This document shows, one piece after another, positions 42,132 through 52,083 of a stretch of DNA of 64,000 bases. A program made the position numbers and the translations under genes. Under the pieces are notes generated by a model that saw nothing but the letters and a program-made list of their open reading frames with translations, made no database searches and was not told the DNA's origin. The stretch comes from UMGS1696 sp964623635 (GTDB lineage: Bacteria > Bacillota > Clostridia > Oscillospirales > CAG-272): positions 127,910 to 191,909 of the forward strand of contig CAZUUA010000001.1 of the NCBI GenBank assembly GCA_964623635.1, read 5' to 3'. The first letter of the stretch is position 1; each line of letters starts with the position of its first letter.

Positions 42132-43115
42132 ATGAAGAAAAAGATCACCCTTGCGCTGGCACTGCTGTTGACCCTGCTGGCCATTCCGGCACAGGCTGGC
42201 ACGATCATGGACTCTGCTCCTGCCGGAAATCTGCCTGCCGGTACGCTCATTTACTACGAAGATTTTGAAGGTCTGTACGGCGAGGACACCGACGATTCTC
42301 TGGACGTACTGGGCTGGACCAAGTCGGAGGATCTGCTGGCCTACACCGCACAGCTCACCATCGACAACGGCTATCTGTCCATCGACAACCTGGACGACAC
42401 CGTAGGCACCTCCAACGACTCCTATGCCGTAATCATGGACGACGACTACACGGCAAAGTTTGCCAAAGGGGACTACACCTACCAGTATGACGTGACCTAC
42501 CGGGATGCCGGCAACTCCTACCGGTATGTATCGCTGCTGGTCAACTACGACGGCAACAACAATTATGACACCGTGGATATGCGTATGCGTGGCGATGGCT
42601 ACAACCAGACCCGCCGTGGTACCGACTGGATCCACTACAACGACACCACCTGTCCCATCCGTGCAGCTGACGACACCGCCATCCTGACCCAGCTCTACGG
42701 TACCGCCTTTGACGAAAACGCCTATGCCCTGCAGGACAAGACCATCACGGTTCGGGTAGAGATCAGCCAGGAAAACGGGCCTACCGTGTACGTGAACGGC
42801 GTCAAGGCTTCCGATGCGGCTGAGAATATGGACAAGTGGGGCTCCCTGACCAATACCGCTATGGCGTTCAAGGCGTCCAACAAGATCAAGGCCGACATCG
42901 ACAACATTATGGTTTGGGCAGGCACCGGCGTGGAACCGGATCTGTCCGTGCTGGCACCGGCTGCCGGAGAGACCACCGCAGAGGTCGTTGATGCCGCAGA
43001 AGCCACCGAAGCACCTGCCATGACCACCGCACCGGCTACATTGGATGCAAGCGTAGCAGCTGCCATTGGTGCCATCGTATCTGCCGCCGGGTACATGATC
43101 GGGAAGAAAAGATAA
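42132..43115 (+). CDS. Secreted, C-terminally membrane-anchored LamG-like protein
   Basis: 327 residues. The signal peptide KKKITLALALLLTLLAIPAQAG has a likely cleavage after AQA. A beta-rich central region (about 40-265, YYEDFEGLYG, YQYDVTYRDAGNSYRYVSLLVNYDG, YVNGVKASDAAENMDKWG, DNIMVWAG) resembles concanavalin-like domains, and a Thr/Ala/Glu-rich stalk leads to a C-terminal hydrophobic helix ending in GKKR, which would anchor it in the membrane. Monocistronic between its own promoter and terminator. It is probably displayed on the cell surface, and the ligand is unknown. Confidence 0.8.
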   Translation: MKKKITLALALLLTLLAIPAQAGTIMDSAPAGNLPAGTLIYYEDFEGLYGEDTDDSLDVLGWTKSEDLLAYTAQLTIDNGYLSIDNLDDTVGTSNDSYAVIMDDDYTAKFAKGDYTYQYDVTYRDAGNSYRYVSLLVNYDGNNNYDTVDMRMRGDGYNQTRRGTDWIHYNDTTCPIRAADDTAILTQLYGTAFDENAYALQDKTITVRVEISQENGPTVYVNGVKASDAAENMDKWGSLTNTAMAFKASNKIKADIDNIMVWAGTGVEPDLSVLAPAAGETTAEVVDAAEATEAPAMTTAPATLDASVAAAIGAIVSAAGYMIGKKR

Positions 43116-43125
43116 TCGATAGTAT

Positions 43126-43171
43126 AACAAAAAAGGATACAGGCTTTGCGTGGGTCTGTATCCTTTTTGTT
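43126..43171. terminator. Strong bidirectional terminator
   Basis: AACAAAAAAGGATACAG and CTGTATCCTTTTTGTT are almost perfect arms with T-runs in both directions, between two convergent genes. Confidence 0.9.
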
Positions 43172-43194
43172 GTAGGATCATATTTGCTGCTTAT

Positions 43195-45021
43195 TTATTC
43201 CGCTTCCACCAGGGCTGCCATGGTGCCGGTACGCCAATGAGATACCGTCATGCACACACGCCACAGGTTTTCCGCGCGCCATTCACCGGTCAGCTTTTTC
43301 TCCAGCGGCACCGGCTCACAGGTGATCACAAAGTCGGCACCGGTGACGGTCATACGACAGTGGGCGTCGGCAAAGTACAGCGTGCTTCCCTCGATCACCG
43401 GCTTTTCGGCACACAGCCAATGCCAGGTCACCGGCCGCTCCTCCGTTAAGGTCAGTGTGTCCGTGATCGTGACCTTGCCAGCCGCCATAGCCGCACAACG
43501 GGTGTACCGATCGATCCCTGCATCGGCAGGCCAGGCAGCGGTCAGATCGTAGGTCACGCCGTCCGGCAGCTTTTCCACCAAGGCCGCATGATAGCCGCCG
43601 CCGGGACTTTGCTCCTTGCCGCCAATGTCCGGCAGATTGTGGTATGAGGAACGCATGGTCCACAGGGTATATCGTTCGGCAGAGAAGGTCTTCTTCGTGT
43701 ACTGCTCCACACCACCGTCGATGAGCACCGGCTTGTCGTCCCGGAATACCACCACATTGCCAACATCGTTGTGGTTGTGGCTCTCCCCGTTGTGCCCACC
43801 TTTGCAGGCCAAAAACATTCCATTGTCCTCTCGTGCCAAAAAGATCTCCAGACCTTCGTAGTAGGTGCGGTTTTCGATGGCAGCCGTGGTCTTTTCCGGC
43901 ACCGGTTCCCAGATGTTCCGGAAGGTGCGGTACGGCGTGGTGCCTGTTCCCACCAGCAGGGCATGAAAATCGGCTTCCTTTTTGACCAGTGTCGCAGCAA
44001 AGGCGGTCAGCTTGGCAGAACCGGTGCGTCTGCCGTAGCGTGCAATGAGAGACGGATCCACACCCAACCGGTGCGAAGCGTCGGCAAAGTTCACATACAA
44101 ATTGTCCGTGATGTGTACGTCCGCAATGTATTCGCCCATGCGCCGGATCAGAGGCAGACCGAATACATCGATGCCGCCGCCGGTCAGATCCCACAGCAGC
44201 TCCAGACAATCGAAGTAGGATGCACCTGCCACCGACCAGTAGCCAGGTCCTTCGTCACAACCGCCATCGGCCTTGTAGAACCCAATGAACCGATCCAGAA
44301 CCGTGATGGCCTCCGTCACCGCTGTCAGACGCTTTGTGTCGTCCTTTTCGCACAGCAGCAATACCGTCAGCACATTGGACACGATCCATGGCGTCCAGTT
44401 GTTCAGCACATTGCCCCGGCTGCCCTTCCACCACATGGTGTCCGCATAGGTGATAAACGGATGAAGGATGCGCTTTTCCAAAAGTCCTAACATACGGCGC
44501 GTGATCACCGGTGTCAGTGCGTCCAGTTCATCGTGGAGCAGATACCACACCATGGCGATGTCGGCCCCGGTGGCAGCGGAAAACAGATCGATGTAGGCGC
44601 AGTCGTCTCCGTCACCCAGGTCAAATTGGTCGGGAAGCCGTTCGGTCTTGCCGTGGCGTGGAGTGTTGTGAGCCGGCAGCACCCAGGAGGTCTCCTCACA
44701 AATGGCCCAAAGGTAGTCGATGAGCAGATCCAGAAAGCGTCCTTTTCCTTCGGTCTTTTCCGCAGCCGCCAACACCAGCAGGGCACGCCGTCTCTGGAAA
44801 TAGGGTGCTTCGTACCGGTCTCGGTTGCCGTTTTCGTAGAATTCCCGATACAGCGACGCAGGCAGACTGGGTACAGGCTTTCCCAGCAGCGCCTCAGCCG
44901 CCGGTATCATATCCGGTGCGGCAAGGGTTTCGGTGGGCAGGTCAGCGGCATATCGTGCGTCTGACCAGGGCAGCAGAAGCTTCGGTAGGTCGCTAAGGTA
45001 GGTTTGTAGGATCGGTGTCAT
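43195..45021 (-). CDS. Heparinase II/III family protein
   Basis: 608-residue polysaccharide lyase-like protein. The N-terminal alpha/alpha toroid (about 20-340) includes NNWTPWIVSNVLTVLLL and GGCDEGPGYWSVAGASYFDCLELL. The C-terminal beta-sandwich has GGHNGESHNHNDVGNVVVFRDDKPVLIDGG, the conserved heparinase block with the metal/catalytic histidines. No signal peptide, so it would act on imported oligosaccharides in the cytosol. AAGGAG ten bases upstream selects ATG 45021 over a GTG three codons earlier. It lies downstream of recG on the same strand but is unrelated in function. Confidence 0.88.
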   Translation of the reverse strand: MTPILQTYLSDLPKLLLPWSDARYAADLPTETLAAPDMIPAAEALLGKPVPSLPASLYREFYENGNRDRYEAPYFQRRRALLVLAAAEKTEGKGRFLDLLIDYLWAICEETSWVLPAHNTPRHGKTERLPDQFDLGDGDDCAYIDLFSAATGADIAMVWYLLHDELDALTPVITRRMLGLLEKRILHPFITYADTMWWKGSRGNVLNNWTPWIVSNVLTVLLLCEKDDTKRLTAVTEAITVLDRFIGFYKADGGCDEGPGYWSVAGASYFDCLELLWDLTGGGIDVFGLPLIRRMGEYIADVHITDNLYVNFADASHRLGVDPSLIARYGRRTGSAKLTAFAATLVKKEADFHALLVGTGTTPYRTFRNIWEPVPEKTTAAIENRTYYEGLEIFLAREDNGMFLACKGGHNGESHNHNDVGNVVVFRDDKPVLIDGGVEQYTKKTFSAERYTLWTMRSSYHNLPDIGGKEQSPGGGYHAALVEKLPDGVTYDLTAAWPADAGIDRYTRCAAMAAGKVTITDTLTLTEERPVTWHWLCAEKPVIEGSTLYFADAHCRMTVTGADFVITCEPVPLEKKLTGEWRAENLWRVCMTVSHWRTGTMAALVEAE

Positions 45022-45139
45022 AGATTTCACGCTCCTTTATGATTTGTATTTATGTACAGAAAAAATAAACACTAATTTAGAATGAAGGCTCGCCAAGAAT
45101 CTATATAGTGCAGCTTTTTGGCTCCTTTTCTCGATTGGA

Positions 45140-47374
45140 TCAATTTTCCATACGACTGCCTTCGTAGCGGATCCGGTCCACCTTTTCCCGCAGCAGGGGA
45201 TGCTCGTGTAGCTCCGGATCCTCGGCGATCAGCTCCTTAGCAAGCCGGGCTGTGTGCTCCATGAAGTCTGTGTCCCGACAGCTTGCCGCCAAACGGAACA
45301 TACTTTGTCCGGACTGCCGCACACCGGTACCCGTGATGAAGTCTCCGGCGCCACGCATTTCCAGGTCAGCCTGGGCGATCTCGTAGCCGCTGAGAGTGTC
45401 CTTCAGGGTCTTCAGCCGTGCCATGGCCTGGGGATCGTGGGTGTCGCTGACCAAGATAAAGTAGGATTTGGCAGTGCCTCGACCCACACGACCCCGGAGC
45501 TGGTGCAGCTGGGACAGCCCGAACCGTTCGGCATTCTCCACGATCATCAGGGTAGCCGTCGGTACGTTCACGCCAACCTCGATCACCGTGGTGGCAACCA
45601 GCACCTGGGTCTCACCCCGGCAGAAGGCATCCATGACCGCATCCTTTTCAGCCGGCTTCATCTTCCCATGGATCAGTCCCACGGAAAGCTCCGGCAGCTC
45701 CTCTGCCAAGGTCTGCGCATACACAGTGGCGGCCTTCAGCGGTGGCGGTGGCGGTGTCAGTGCGTTCTCGATCCGCAGCTGCAGGATGTCGTCGGCCTTC
45801 TCGATGGTAAGATCGAACAGACTCAAGTTCGTCAGGTTTTCCGCATCGGTCTCTTCCTTTTCCTTCTTTTGTTCTTCCACTGCCGGGCATACGATGTAGG
45901 TCTGGTGTCCCTCGGCGGCCTGCTTGCGAATGAAGTTCAGCATCCGGGCATGGTAGCTGGAATTGACGATGAAGGTGTCGATGGGTTGTCGGCCGGTGGG
46001 ATAGGCATCGATGGAGGAGACCGCCAAGCTGCCATAGGCCACCAGCGATAGGGTCCGGGGAATGGGCGTGGCGCTGAGGAACAGGCAGTGGCAGTCCTCG
46101 CCTTTTTCCAGAATGGCAGACCGCTGCATGACCCCAAACCGGTGCTGTTCGTCAATGATCACCAGACCCAGCCGGTCGATCTGCACGTCCTCGGTCAGCA
46201 GCGCATGGGTACCGATGATCAGCGAAGAAGACGTGTCGTCGTCCATGGTCAAGCTGTCGTCCCGGAGAGAGGCAAGAATGGTCTCTCGTTTTTTCTTAGG
46301 CGTAGAACCGGTCAGCAGTACCGTGCCTATACCCAAAGCAGCAAACAGCGGCGTCAGTTCCCGGGCGTGTTGGTTTGCCAGAATTTCCGTTGGTACCAAA
46401 AGCGCCACACGATAGCCGCTGCGGATGGCAAGATAGGCAGACAGCGCCGCCACCACCGTTTTGCCACTGCCCACGTCCCCGATCAGGATCCGGTTCATGG
46501 CGTATTCGCTGGACATATCGGCGGTGATCTCCCGGAGACAACGCAGCTGGGCATCGGTCAGGGTGTAGGGCAGTTTGTCGGTGAAGGCATCGATCTTCTG
46601 CCAGGTCAGCGGATACCGGTTGGGGATCTTGGCACCACCGCCGTTTTGTGCCATACAGACGAACTGCAAAAACAGCTCCTCAAACACCAGCCGTTTCCGA
46701 GCCGCTTCCAGCTGCAGGGGACTTTGCGGACGGTGCAGTACATTGACCATCCAACGGTAATCCGGCAGAGACGCTTCCCGGAGGATCCATGCCGGTAAAT
46801 ATTCGGTCAGCGTGATATTCAGTTGGTTCAGGGCCTCGTTGGTGCATTGGTACAGGAGCCGCTGGTTCAGACCGGCACTGAGGGGATACACCGGTACGAT
46901 CTCCGGCAGCACCTTGCCATCCACCCAGGGCTCAAAGATGGGATTGGTCACCTGTATCCGTCCGTAGTCAAAGCGGAACTGGCCGAAGAAGCGATAGGTG
47001 GCGCCCATGTGCAGGGAACCCTTCAGGTAGTCGGCATGAAAATAGGTGACCTCACAGGTGCCGGTGTCGTCAAAGGCAGCAAATTTCAGCAGTGTCATAC
47101 CACGCTTCACCAGGCGCACCTGTGGTTCGGTGCCAACGGTCAAAACGGCACTGCACGTGATGGTCTCTCCTTCGCCGGTGATCTCCCGGATCTGGGAAAG
47201 CTCTCGCACGTCTCCCCGGTTCTGGTAGGCTCTGGGGTAAAAGGTCAAGAGATCCCGTAGGGTAGATACCCCCATTTTGGCAAAGGCTTCGGCTCGTTTT
47301 TCGCCAACGCCACGGCACATCGCCAGGGGCATATCTCCCGGCATTGTTTTTTGTTCTCGTTTCTCATCCTGCAT
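45140..47374 (-). CDS. recG: ATP-dependent DNA helicase RecG
   Basis: 744-residue branched-DNA helicase that processes stalled forks. The N-terminal wedge/OB domain (about 60-170) precedes helicase motifs GDVGSGKTVVAALSA (Walker A), IIDEQHRFGV (DEQH box) and FLSATPIPRT, and then the second RecA domain with QLRGRVGRG. It is about 60 residues longer than usual because of an acidic and Pro-rich insert (about 500-545: KEKEETDAENL...TPPPPPL) in the second RecA domain. Own promoter upstream. Confidence 0.96.
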   Translation of the reverse strand: MQDEKREQKTMPGDMPLAMCRGVGEKRAEAFAKMGVSTLRDLLTFYPRAYQNRGDVRELSQIREITGEGETITCSAVLTVGTEPQVRLVKRGMTLLKFAAFDDTGTCEVTYFHADYLKGSLHMGATYRFFGQFRFDYGRIQVTNPIFEPWVDGKVLPEIVPVYPLSAGLNQRLLYQCTNEALNQLNITLTEYLPAWILREASLPDYRWMVNVLHRPQSPLQLEAARKRLVFEELFLQFVCMAQNGGGAKIPNRYPLTWQKIDAFTDKLPYTLTDAQLRCLREITADMSSEYAMNRILIGDVGSGKTVVAALSAYLAIRSGYRVALLVPTEILANQHARELTPLFAALGIGTVLLTGSTPKKKRETILASLRDDSLTMDDDTSSSLIIGTHALLTEDVQIDRLGLVIIDEQHRFGVMQRSAILEKGEDCHCLFLSATPIPRTLSLVAYGSLAVSSIDAYPTGRQPIDTFIVNSSYHARMLNFIRKQAAEGHQTYIVCPAVEEQKKEKEETDAENLTNLSLFDLTIEKADDILQLRIENALTPPPPPLKAATVYAQTLAEELPELSVGLIHGKMKPAEKDAVMDAFCRGETQVLVATTVIEVGVNVPTATLMIVENAERFGLSQLHQLRGRVGRGTAKSYFILVSDTHDPQAMARLKTLKDTLSGYEIAQADLEMRGAGDFITGTGVRQSGQSMFRLAASCRDTDFMEHTARLAKELIAEDPELHEHPLLREKVDRIRYEGSRMEN

Positions 47375-47406
47375 AATGGATACCTGTCCTCGTTTTCTAT
47401 AGGATT

Positions 47407-47435
47407 ATGATACCACATTTTGGCGGCATTTGCAA
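47407..47435 (-). promoter_or_regulatory. Promoter of recG
   Basis: Minus strand TTGCAA, 17-base spacer, TATCAT, with the start codon about 30 bases downstream. Confidence 0.75.
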
Positions 47436-47547
47436 GAGGAAATGGGAAGATAACGGCTCCCAATGCAAACATCGCAAGCACTGTGTTTGTACGATTTTAA
47501 TAACCAATACCGATGTGTTCGAACCCACCGGCGCAGTAGAACCACCG

Positions 47548-48039
47548 ATGACCATCAGTGCCTTTGCCTATAACGAAGCTTTGGAAGAGTATACTCTCAC
47601 ACCTCTGGAAGCTGGTATTGTGTACGAACTTGCTCCTATCGGTTGGGAAGGACTGGAGAATATAAATTTGCACTTTGCCTGCAAAGGTGGCAGCGTACGT
47701 GTTTTTTCCGAGGATGAAGAGGTACAGCTTTCCATGAGGAATGGTGGTTTATTTCGAGATCATAGAGAAGCCCGCAACTATGGCTATGAACTGGATCATC
47801 CGGTGGTCACCATGGAACTGACTCTGACCCAATTGGAAGACGAAGACAGCTATGAGGGCAAAGCCTCTGCCACCTTCTCCATCGAGATCACCTCTGTTGC
47901 CTACAGCGACCGATACCAAATATGCTGGAAGGGTAATGACCGGCAGCTGAGAAAAATCAAAAAAACTACGACCACAGAACAAACATCGTTTGGCAGTCGT
48001 AGTTTTTTCTTTATCCCATTTCTGACTTCTTATTTCTGA
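47548..48039 (+). pseudogene. Hypothetical protein fragment
   Basis: Coding-like frame without a ribosome site or promoter. It contains YELAPIGWEGLENINLHFACKGG and HPVVTMELTLTQLEDEDSYEGKASATFSIEITSVAYSD, suggesting part of a beta-sandwich or secreted protein. The frame runs through a terminator hairpin before its stop, so the real C-terminus is probably also lost. The open frame extends upstream to 47407 but that part does not look coding. I do not recognise the family. Confidence 0.4.
47959..48008. terminator. Terminator at the end of the aromatic operon
   Basis: AAAAAACTACGAC and GTCGTAGTTTTTT pair around a 22-base loop. T-runs exist in both directions, so it can end the minus-strand aro operon (last stop at 48030) and any plus-strand transcript. 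Confidence 0.85.
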
Positions 48040-48485
48040 CTTCTGACTTCCTCATAGAGCCACCGTATCGCTTCTCCATATCCGGCAAAGCCATGTCCGG
48101 CGATGGTCTTTTTGGCAACCAGCGATACATAGGAAAACTGCCGGAAGCTTTCTCGCTCCTCGATGGCAGAAATATGCACCTCCACCGTGGGAATGGCAAC
48201 GGCTTTCAGCGCATCCAATATCGCCACACTGGTGTGGGTGTAGGCCGCCGGATTGATCACGATACCATCTATGGGGTTAAGGCCCCGGTCAAAATACGCC
48301 TGCTGGATCCGGTCTACAATGGCGCCTTCGTGGTTGTGCTGGAACAGTTCGCATTCCACACCCACCTCTGCACATTCCCGGCGGATATAGTCTTCCAGCG
48401 TGGCAAAATCCTGCTTGCCATAAATGTCCGGCTCCCGAATGCCCAGCATATTCAGATTTGGTCCGTTGATGATGAGAAATTTCAT
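48030..48485 (-). CDS. aroQ: Type II 3-dehydroquinate dehydratase
   Basis: 151 residues, dodecameric type II enzyme of the shikimate pathway. Motifs are IINGPNLNMLGIREPDIYG with the catalytic Tyr and Arg loop, QHNHEGAIVDRI, INPAAYTHTSVAILDAL with the catalytic His, and VEVHISAIEERESFRQFSYVS. The start overlaps the end of aroEK by four bases. The 3' end runs into short GAAGTCAGAA-type repeats. Last gene of the aromatic operon. Confidence 0.96.
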   Translation of the reverse strand: MKFLIINGPNLNMLGIREPDIYGKQDFATLEDYIRRECAEVGVECELFQHNHEGAIVDRIQQAYFDRGLNPIDGIVINPAAYTHTSVAILDALKAVAIPTVEVHISAIEERESFRQFSYVSLVAKKTIAGHGFAGYGEAIRWLYEEVRSQK

Positions 48486-49717
48486 AGTCCCAGTGCCTCC
48501 TTGGCTCTTGCCAGCGTAACCTCGATATTTTCGTCCACCTCGATGGCAGCGTCACAAAGGCTGCGGTAGATGGGCGCACGTACCGCTTCCATGTCCGTCA
48601 GACTGCTCGTTTGCGATAGTGGTCGGCCATCGGTGGGCAGTGCGGCGGTGTCTCTGCGCAGGTACAGGATCCGGCTGTTTTGCTGCAACAGTTCTCCTGC
48701 TCCTGCTTGTACCGGCGCACCACCACCTGTGGCGATCACCAGCCCATGCTCCTTGGATACCGCTGCCACGCAGTCCCGTTCGATCTGCCGGAAGCAGGCT
48801 TCTCCATCCTTGGCAAAGATCGTGGTAATGCTTCTGCCACTGCGTTCGACCACCATAGCATCCGTGTCTACGAATTTTCTGCCGGTCAGCTCGGCAAGCG
48901 CCTTGCCCAGCGTGGATTTGCCGCAGCCGGGCATACCGATGAGTACGATGTTCCGTGCGTCCCGGTCGATCTGTGCGGTGATGGTGGGGATCACGCTGTC
49001 CTCGATGGTGGTGCCGAAAAACAGCTCGCTGGCTCTCTTGGCCTGTGCCACCAGCATGACAAGCCCATTGATGCAGGGGATCCCACGGCTTTGGGCATCC
49101 AACAGCAGCTTGGTTTTTGCCGGATTGTAGATCATGTCCAGCACCCCTTCCAGGTGGGGAAAATAATCCAGAGAAACCGGCGAGACACCGTTGTTTGGGT
49201 ACATTCCCACGGGTGTGCAGTTGATGAGCACCTGGGTATCGGTGTATTTTGCCATGGTCTCCGGCGTGTTGTCCCGGTGGGCTATGACTCGCATCTCTGT
49301 CGCACCCTGATCCTGTGTCACAGCCTGTGCCGTAGCAGACGCACCGCCTGCACCCAGGATCATGACCTTCTTCCCGGTCAATGAGAGGTGCAGACCGGCC
49401 AGCATCTGACAAAAGCCGTAGTAGTCTGTGTTGTCCCCACGCAGCTTGCCATCCGCTGTCCGGGTGATGGTGTTGACGGCACCGATCCGTGTGGCCTCCG
49501 GCGAGATCTCGTCTAAAAAGGGCATGACGGTCTTTTTGTAGGGAATGGTCACATTCATGGCGTGATAGGAATCCGAGCGGACAAAATCACCCACCTGCTC
49601 CTCGGACAGCTCCCACAGCTTGTATGCGTAGTCACCCAGCGCAGCGTGGATCACCGGGGAATAGCTATGCCCCAGCTTCCCACCGATCAGACCGCAGATC
49701 TTTGTACGTTCATCCAT
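48482..49717 (-). CDS. aroEK: Shikimate dehydrogenase-shikimate kinase fusion
   Basis: 411-residue bifunctional enzyme for two consecutive shikimate steps. AroE domain (about 1-245): GLIGGKLGHSYSPVIHAALG, MNVTIPYKKTVMPFLDE, GAVNTITR, GDNTDYYGF and the NADP loop LGAGGASATAQAV. AroK domain (about 254-411): P-loop GMPGCGKSTLGKALAELTGRKFVDTDAMV, EACFRQIERD, VIATGGGAPV and RPLSQT-type lid. Both active sites look complete. It overlaps aroC and aroQ. Order of domains follows the pathway. Confidence 0.95.
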   Translation of the reverse strand: MDERTKICGLIGGKLGHSYSPVIHAALGDYAYKLWELSEEQVGDFVRSDSYHAMNVTIPYKKTVMPFLDEISPEATRIGAVNTITRTADGKLRGDNTDYYGFCQMLAGLHLSLTGKKVMILGAGGASATAQAVTQDQGATEMRVIAHRDNTPETMAKYTDTQVLINCTPVGMYPNNGVSPVSLDYFPHLEGVLDMIYNPAKTKLLLDAQSRGIPCINGLVMLVAQAKRASELFFGTTIEDSVIPTITAQIDRDARNIVLIGMPGCGKSTLGKALAELTGRKFVDTDAMVVERSGRSITTIFAKDGEACFRQIERDCVAAVSKEHGLVIATGGGAPVQAGAGELLQQNSRILYLRRDTAALPTDGRPLSQTSSLTDMEAVRAPIYRSLCDAAIEVDENIEVTLARAKEALGL

Positions 49718-50816
49718 GGTTTTCGACCTCCCAACACATCATATCCATCAGAGCAATGGCGCAAGCGGCTTCCACCACAGGCACGGCACGCTGTACCACA
49801 CAGGGATCGTGGCGGCCGGTGATGGTCAATTTGGTGTTCTCCATCCGGGACAGATCCACCGAAGCCTGCTCCAACCCAATGGACGGCGTAGGCTTGAAGG
49901 CACAGCGGAAGCACAGGGGCATCCCGTTTGTCATACCGCCTAAAATACCGCCGCAGTGGTTGGTGACGGTGCGGACAGTCTTGCCATCGGTCACGTAAGC
50001 ATCGTTGTTCTCAGAGCCACGGTGACCAGCTACCCCGAAGCCATCGCCGAATTCTACGCCTTTCACCGCCGGAATGCTGTAGACCAGCGAAGCGATCCGA
50101 CCTTCCACACCGGCAAACATATGCTCTCCCACGCCAACGGGCAGTCCCAGCGCCGCGCATTCCACGATTCCACCGACGGAATCCTGTGCCAGTCGTGCCG
50201 CATCGATGGCAGCACCCATGGCTTCTCCGGCAGTGTTATCCAGCACCGGAAAGAGCTTTTGACCGGGGGCAAGCAGGGTCTCGGTGGTCAGGGACACCGG
50301 ATCGTAGGGCGTATCCCAGATCCCGGCAACCGCTGCGATATGGGCACCAATGGTGATCCCACGCATCTCCAGCCACGTGCGGCACAGGTATCCGGCGATG
50401 CACAGTGGGGCTGTCAGTCTTGCCGACCAGTGTCCGCCGCCACGCAGGTCTACGGTATCGCCATATTTCATCCGGGCACAATAGTCGGCGTGACCCGGTC
50501 GTGGAATGTTTGCCAGAGCCGCATAGTCGCCGCTGCGCATATTGGTGTTGTAGATAGCGGCGTGGATCGTCTCACCGGTGGTCACGCCATCGACCACGCC
50601 GGAGAGAAACACCGGTACGTCCGGTTCCTTTCGGCTGGTGGTCAGTTTGCTTTGTCCCGGCGCACGACGACCCATGAAGGCCTGCAGTGCCGCCGTGTCC
50701 ACCGGTATCCCGGCAGGAAACCCGGTCAGGTGCATCCCGATCTCGGCATCGTGGGAGCCACCGTAGATCGATAGCTGCAGTGCTTCTCCCCAGGTGGTGT
50801 GGTCAATGTGGTTCAT
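49710..50816 (-). CDS. aroC: Chorismate synthase
   Basis: 368-residue FMN-dependent enzyme that makes chorismate from EPSP. Typical blocks are GEALQLSIYGGSHDAEIGMHLTGFPAGIPVD at the N-terminus, RPGHADYCARMKYGDTVDLRGGGHWSARLTAPLC, PAVKGVEFGDGFG, and CGGILGGMTNGMPLCFRCAFKPTPSI, RHDPCVVQRAVPVVEAACA at the end. Overlaps aroA (ATGA) and aroEK. Confidence 0.96.
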   Translation of the reverse strand: MNHIDHTTWGEALQLSIYGGSHDAEIGMHLTGFPAGIPVDTAALQAFMGRRAPGQSKLTTSRKEPDVPVFLSGVVDGVTTGETIHAAIYNTNMRSGDYAALANIPRPGHADYCARMKYGDTVDLRGGGHWSARLTAPLCIAGYLCRTWLEMRGITIGAHIAAVAGIWDTPYDPVSLTTETLLAPGQKLFPVLDNTAGEAMGAAIDAARLAQDSVGGIVECAALGLPVGVGEHMFAGVEGRIASLVYSIPAVKGVEFGDGFGVAGHRGSENNDAYVTDGKTVRTVTNHCGGILGGMTNGMPLCFRCAFKPTPSIGLEQASVDLSRMENTKLTITGRHDPCVVQRAVPVVEAACAIALMDMMCWEVENHG

Positions 50817-52081
50817 ACCTGTATCTTCTCCATATCACTGAAAAATCCCGGATAGGATTTGCGCACCGCTTCGGCACCTACGATGGTCACAGGACGATCG
50901 ATTACCGTTGCGGCAATGGCGGCGGACATAACGATCCGGTGGTCGTTCCAGCTCTGTATCGTGCAGTCTTCATTCTGTTTCCCCAGCGAACCGCCTTCAA
51001 TGTGCAGCCAGTCTGCGCCGGCGGTGACATTCGTGCAGCCCAGAGACGTGAGCATATCCACTACTGCCTGGATCCGGTCGCTTTCCTTCAGCCGCAGCCG
51101 ACCAATGTTTCGTATGGTGGTCTCCCCGGACGCATATGCCGCTGCCACCGACAAAATCGGTACCAGATCGGGGATCTGTGCGCCATCGATATCGATACCG
51201 TGGAGCGCACCGCCGGAGATGGTGATGCTGTCGCCCGTGGTTTGCACAGTCGCACCCATCTCCCGCAGCAGCGGCACAATGGCACGGTCGCCCTGGACGC
51301 TATCCAGCCGCAGTCCCGTGATGGTCAGACCGGCGGTAGACAGGGCACCGGCCGTCAGCCAGAACGCACCGTTGGACCAGTCCCCTTCCGCCACTACATT
51401 TCCCGGTGTGGTATACCAGCTGGGTGCGATGCTGTAGGTGCGTCCATCCGTCGTTTGCCAATGGACACCAAAGGCATCCAGTGCATCTAAGGTCATGGTG
51501 ATGTATGGGGCAGACTCGATCTTGCCGGTGATGGTCAGGGTAGACGGTGCATCCAGCAGTGGCAGCGCAAACAGCAAACCGCTGATGAACTGGGACGATA
51601 CGCTGCCATCGATCCGGTAGTCGCCCGGCGTCAGTTTGCCGGAGACGGTCAGGGGACTTTTGCCTGCCGGAGACAGCACCGCCCCATGGGACACCAGCTC
51701 CTCGTATAGGGGAGACAGCGGTCGTTCGGGCAGTCGTCCATGGGAGACCAGCGCGCCGCCACGTCCCAGCGCACAGACCACCGGCAGCAAAAACCGCATG
51801 GTGGAGCCGGATTCACCGCAGTCCAGTAACGGACCCGTCAACGTTTGCTGTTCCATAGCGATGGGTGTGACCACGATGTCTTCGGCTTCTCTGTGGATGT
51901 TGGCACCCAATGCGGTCATACAGCGGATGGTGGCATCGATGTCGTCACTGGTCAGTGGGCAGCGGATCCGGGACACATGGTCTGCCAGCGCCGCACAGAT
52001 CAGCAGCCGGTGTACGTGGGACTTGGAGGGGATCGCCGAAATGGTGCCCGCAAGTTGGGGATGGGTGAGGGTCACGTTCAT
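50813..52081 (-). CDS. aroA: 3-phosphoshikimate 1-carboxyvinyltransferase (EPSP synthase)
   Basis: 422 residues. Conserved residues lie in IPSKSHVHRLLICAALAD, LDCGESGSTMRFLLPV, HGRLPERPLSPLYEEL, SSQFISGLLFALPLL, EGDWSNGAFWLTAG, IPDLVPILSVAAAYASGETTIRNIGRLRLKESDR and SWNDHRIVMSAAIAA. GGGAG lies eight bases before this ATG. An ATG two codons earlier is too close to it. It follows aroB directly. Confidence 0.95.
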   Translation of the reverse strand: MNVTLTHPQLAGTISAIPSKSHVHRLLICAALADHVSRIRCPLTSDDIDATIRCMTALGANIHREAEDIVVTPIAMEQQTLTGPLLDCGESGSTMRFLLPVVCALGRGGALVSHGRLPERPLSPLYEELVSHGAVLSPAGKSPLTVSGKLTPGDYRIDGSVSSQFISGLLFALPLLDAPSTLTITGKIESAPYITMTLDALDAFGVHWQTTDGRTYSIAPSWYTTPGNVVAEGDWSNGAFWLTAGALSTAGLTITGLRLDSVQGDRAIVPLLREMGATVQTTGDSITISGGALHGIDIDGAQIPDLVPILSVAAAYASGETTIRNIGRLRLKESDRIQAVVDMLTSLGCTNVTAGADWLHIEGGSLGKQNEDCTIQSWNDHRIVMSAAIAATVIDRPVTIVGAEAVRKSYPGFFSDMEKIQV

Positions 52082-52083
52082 GT

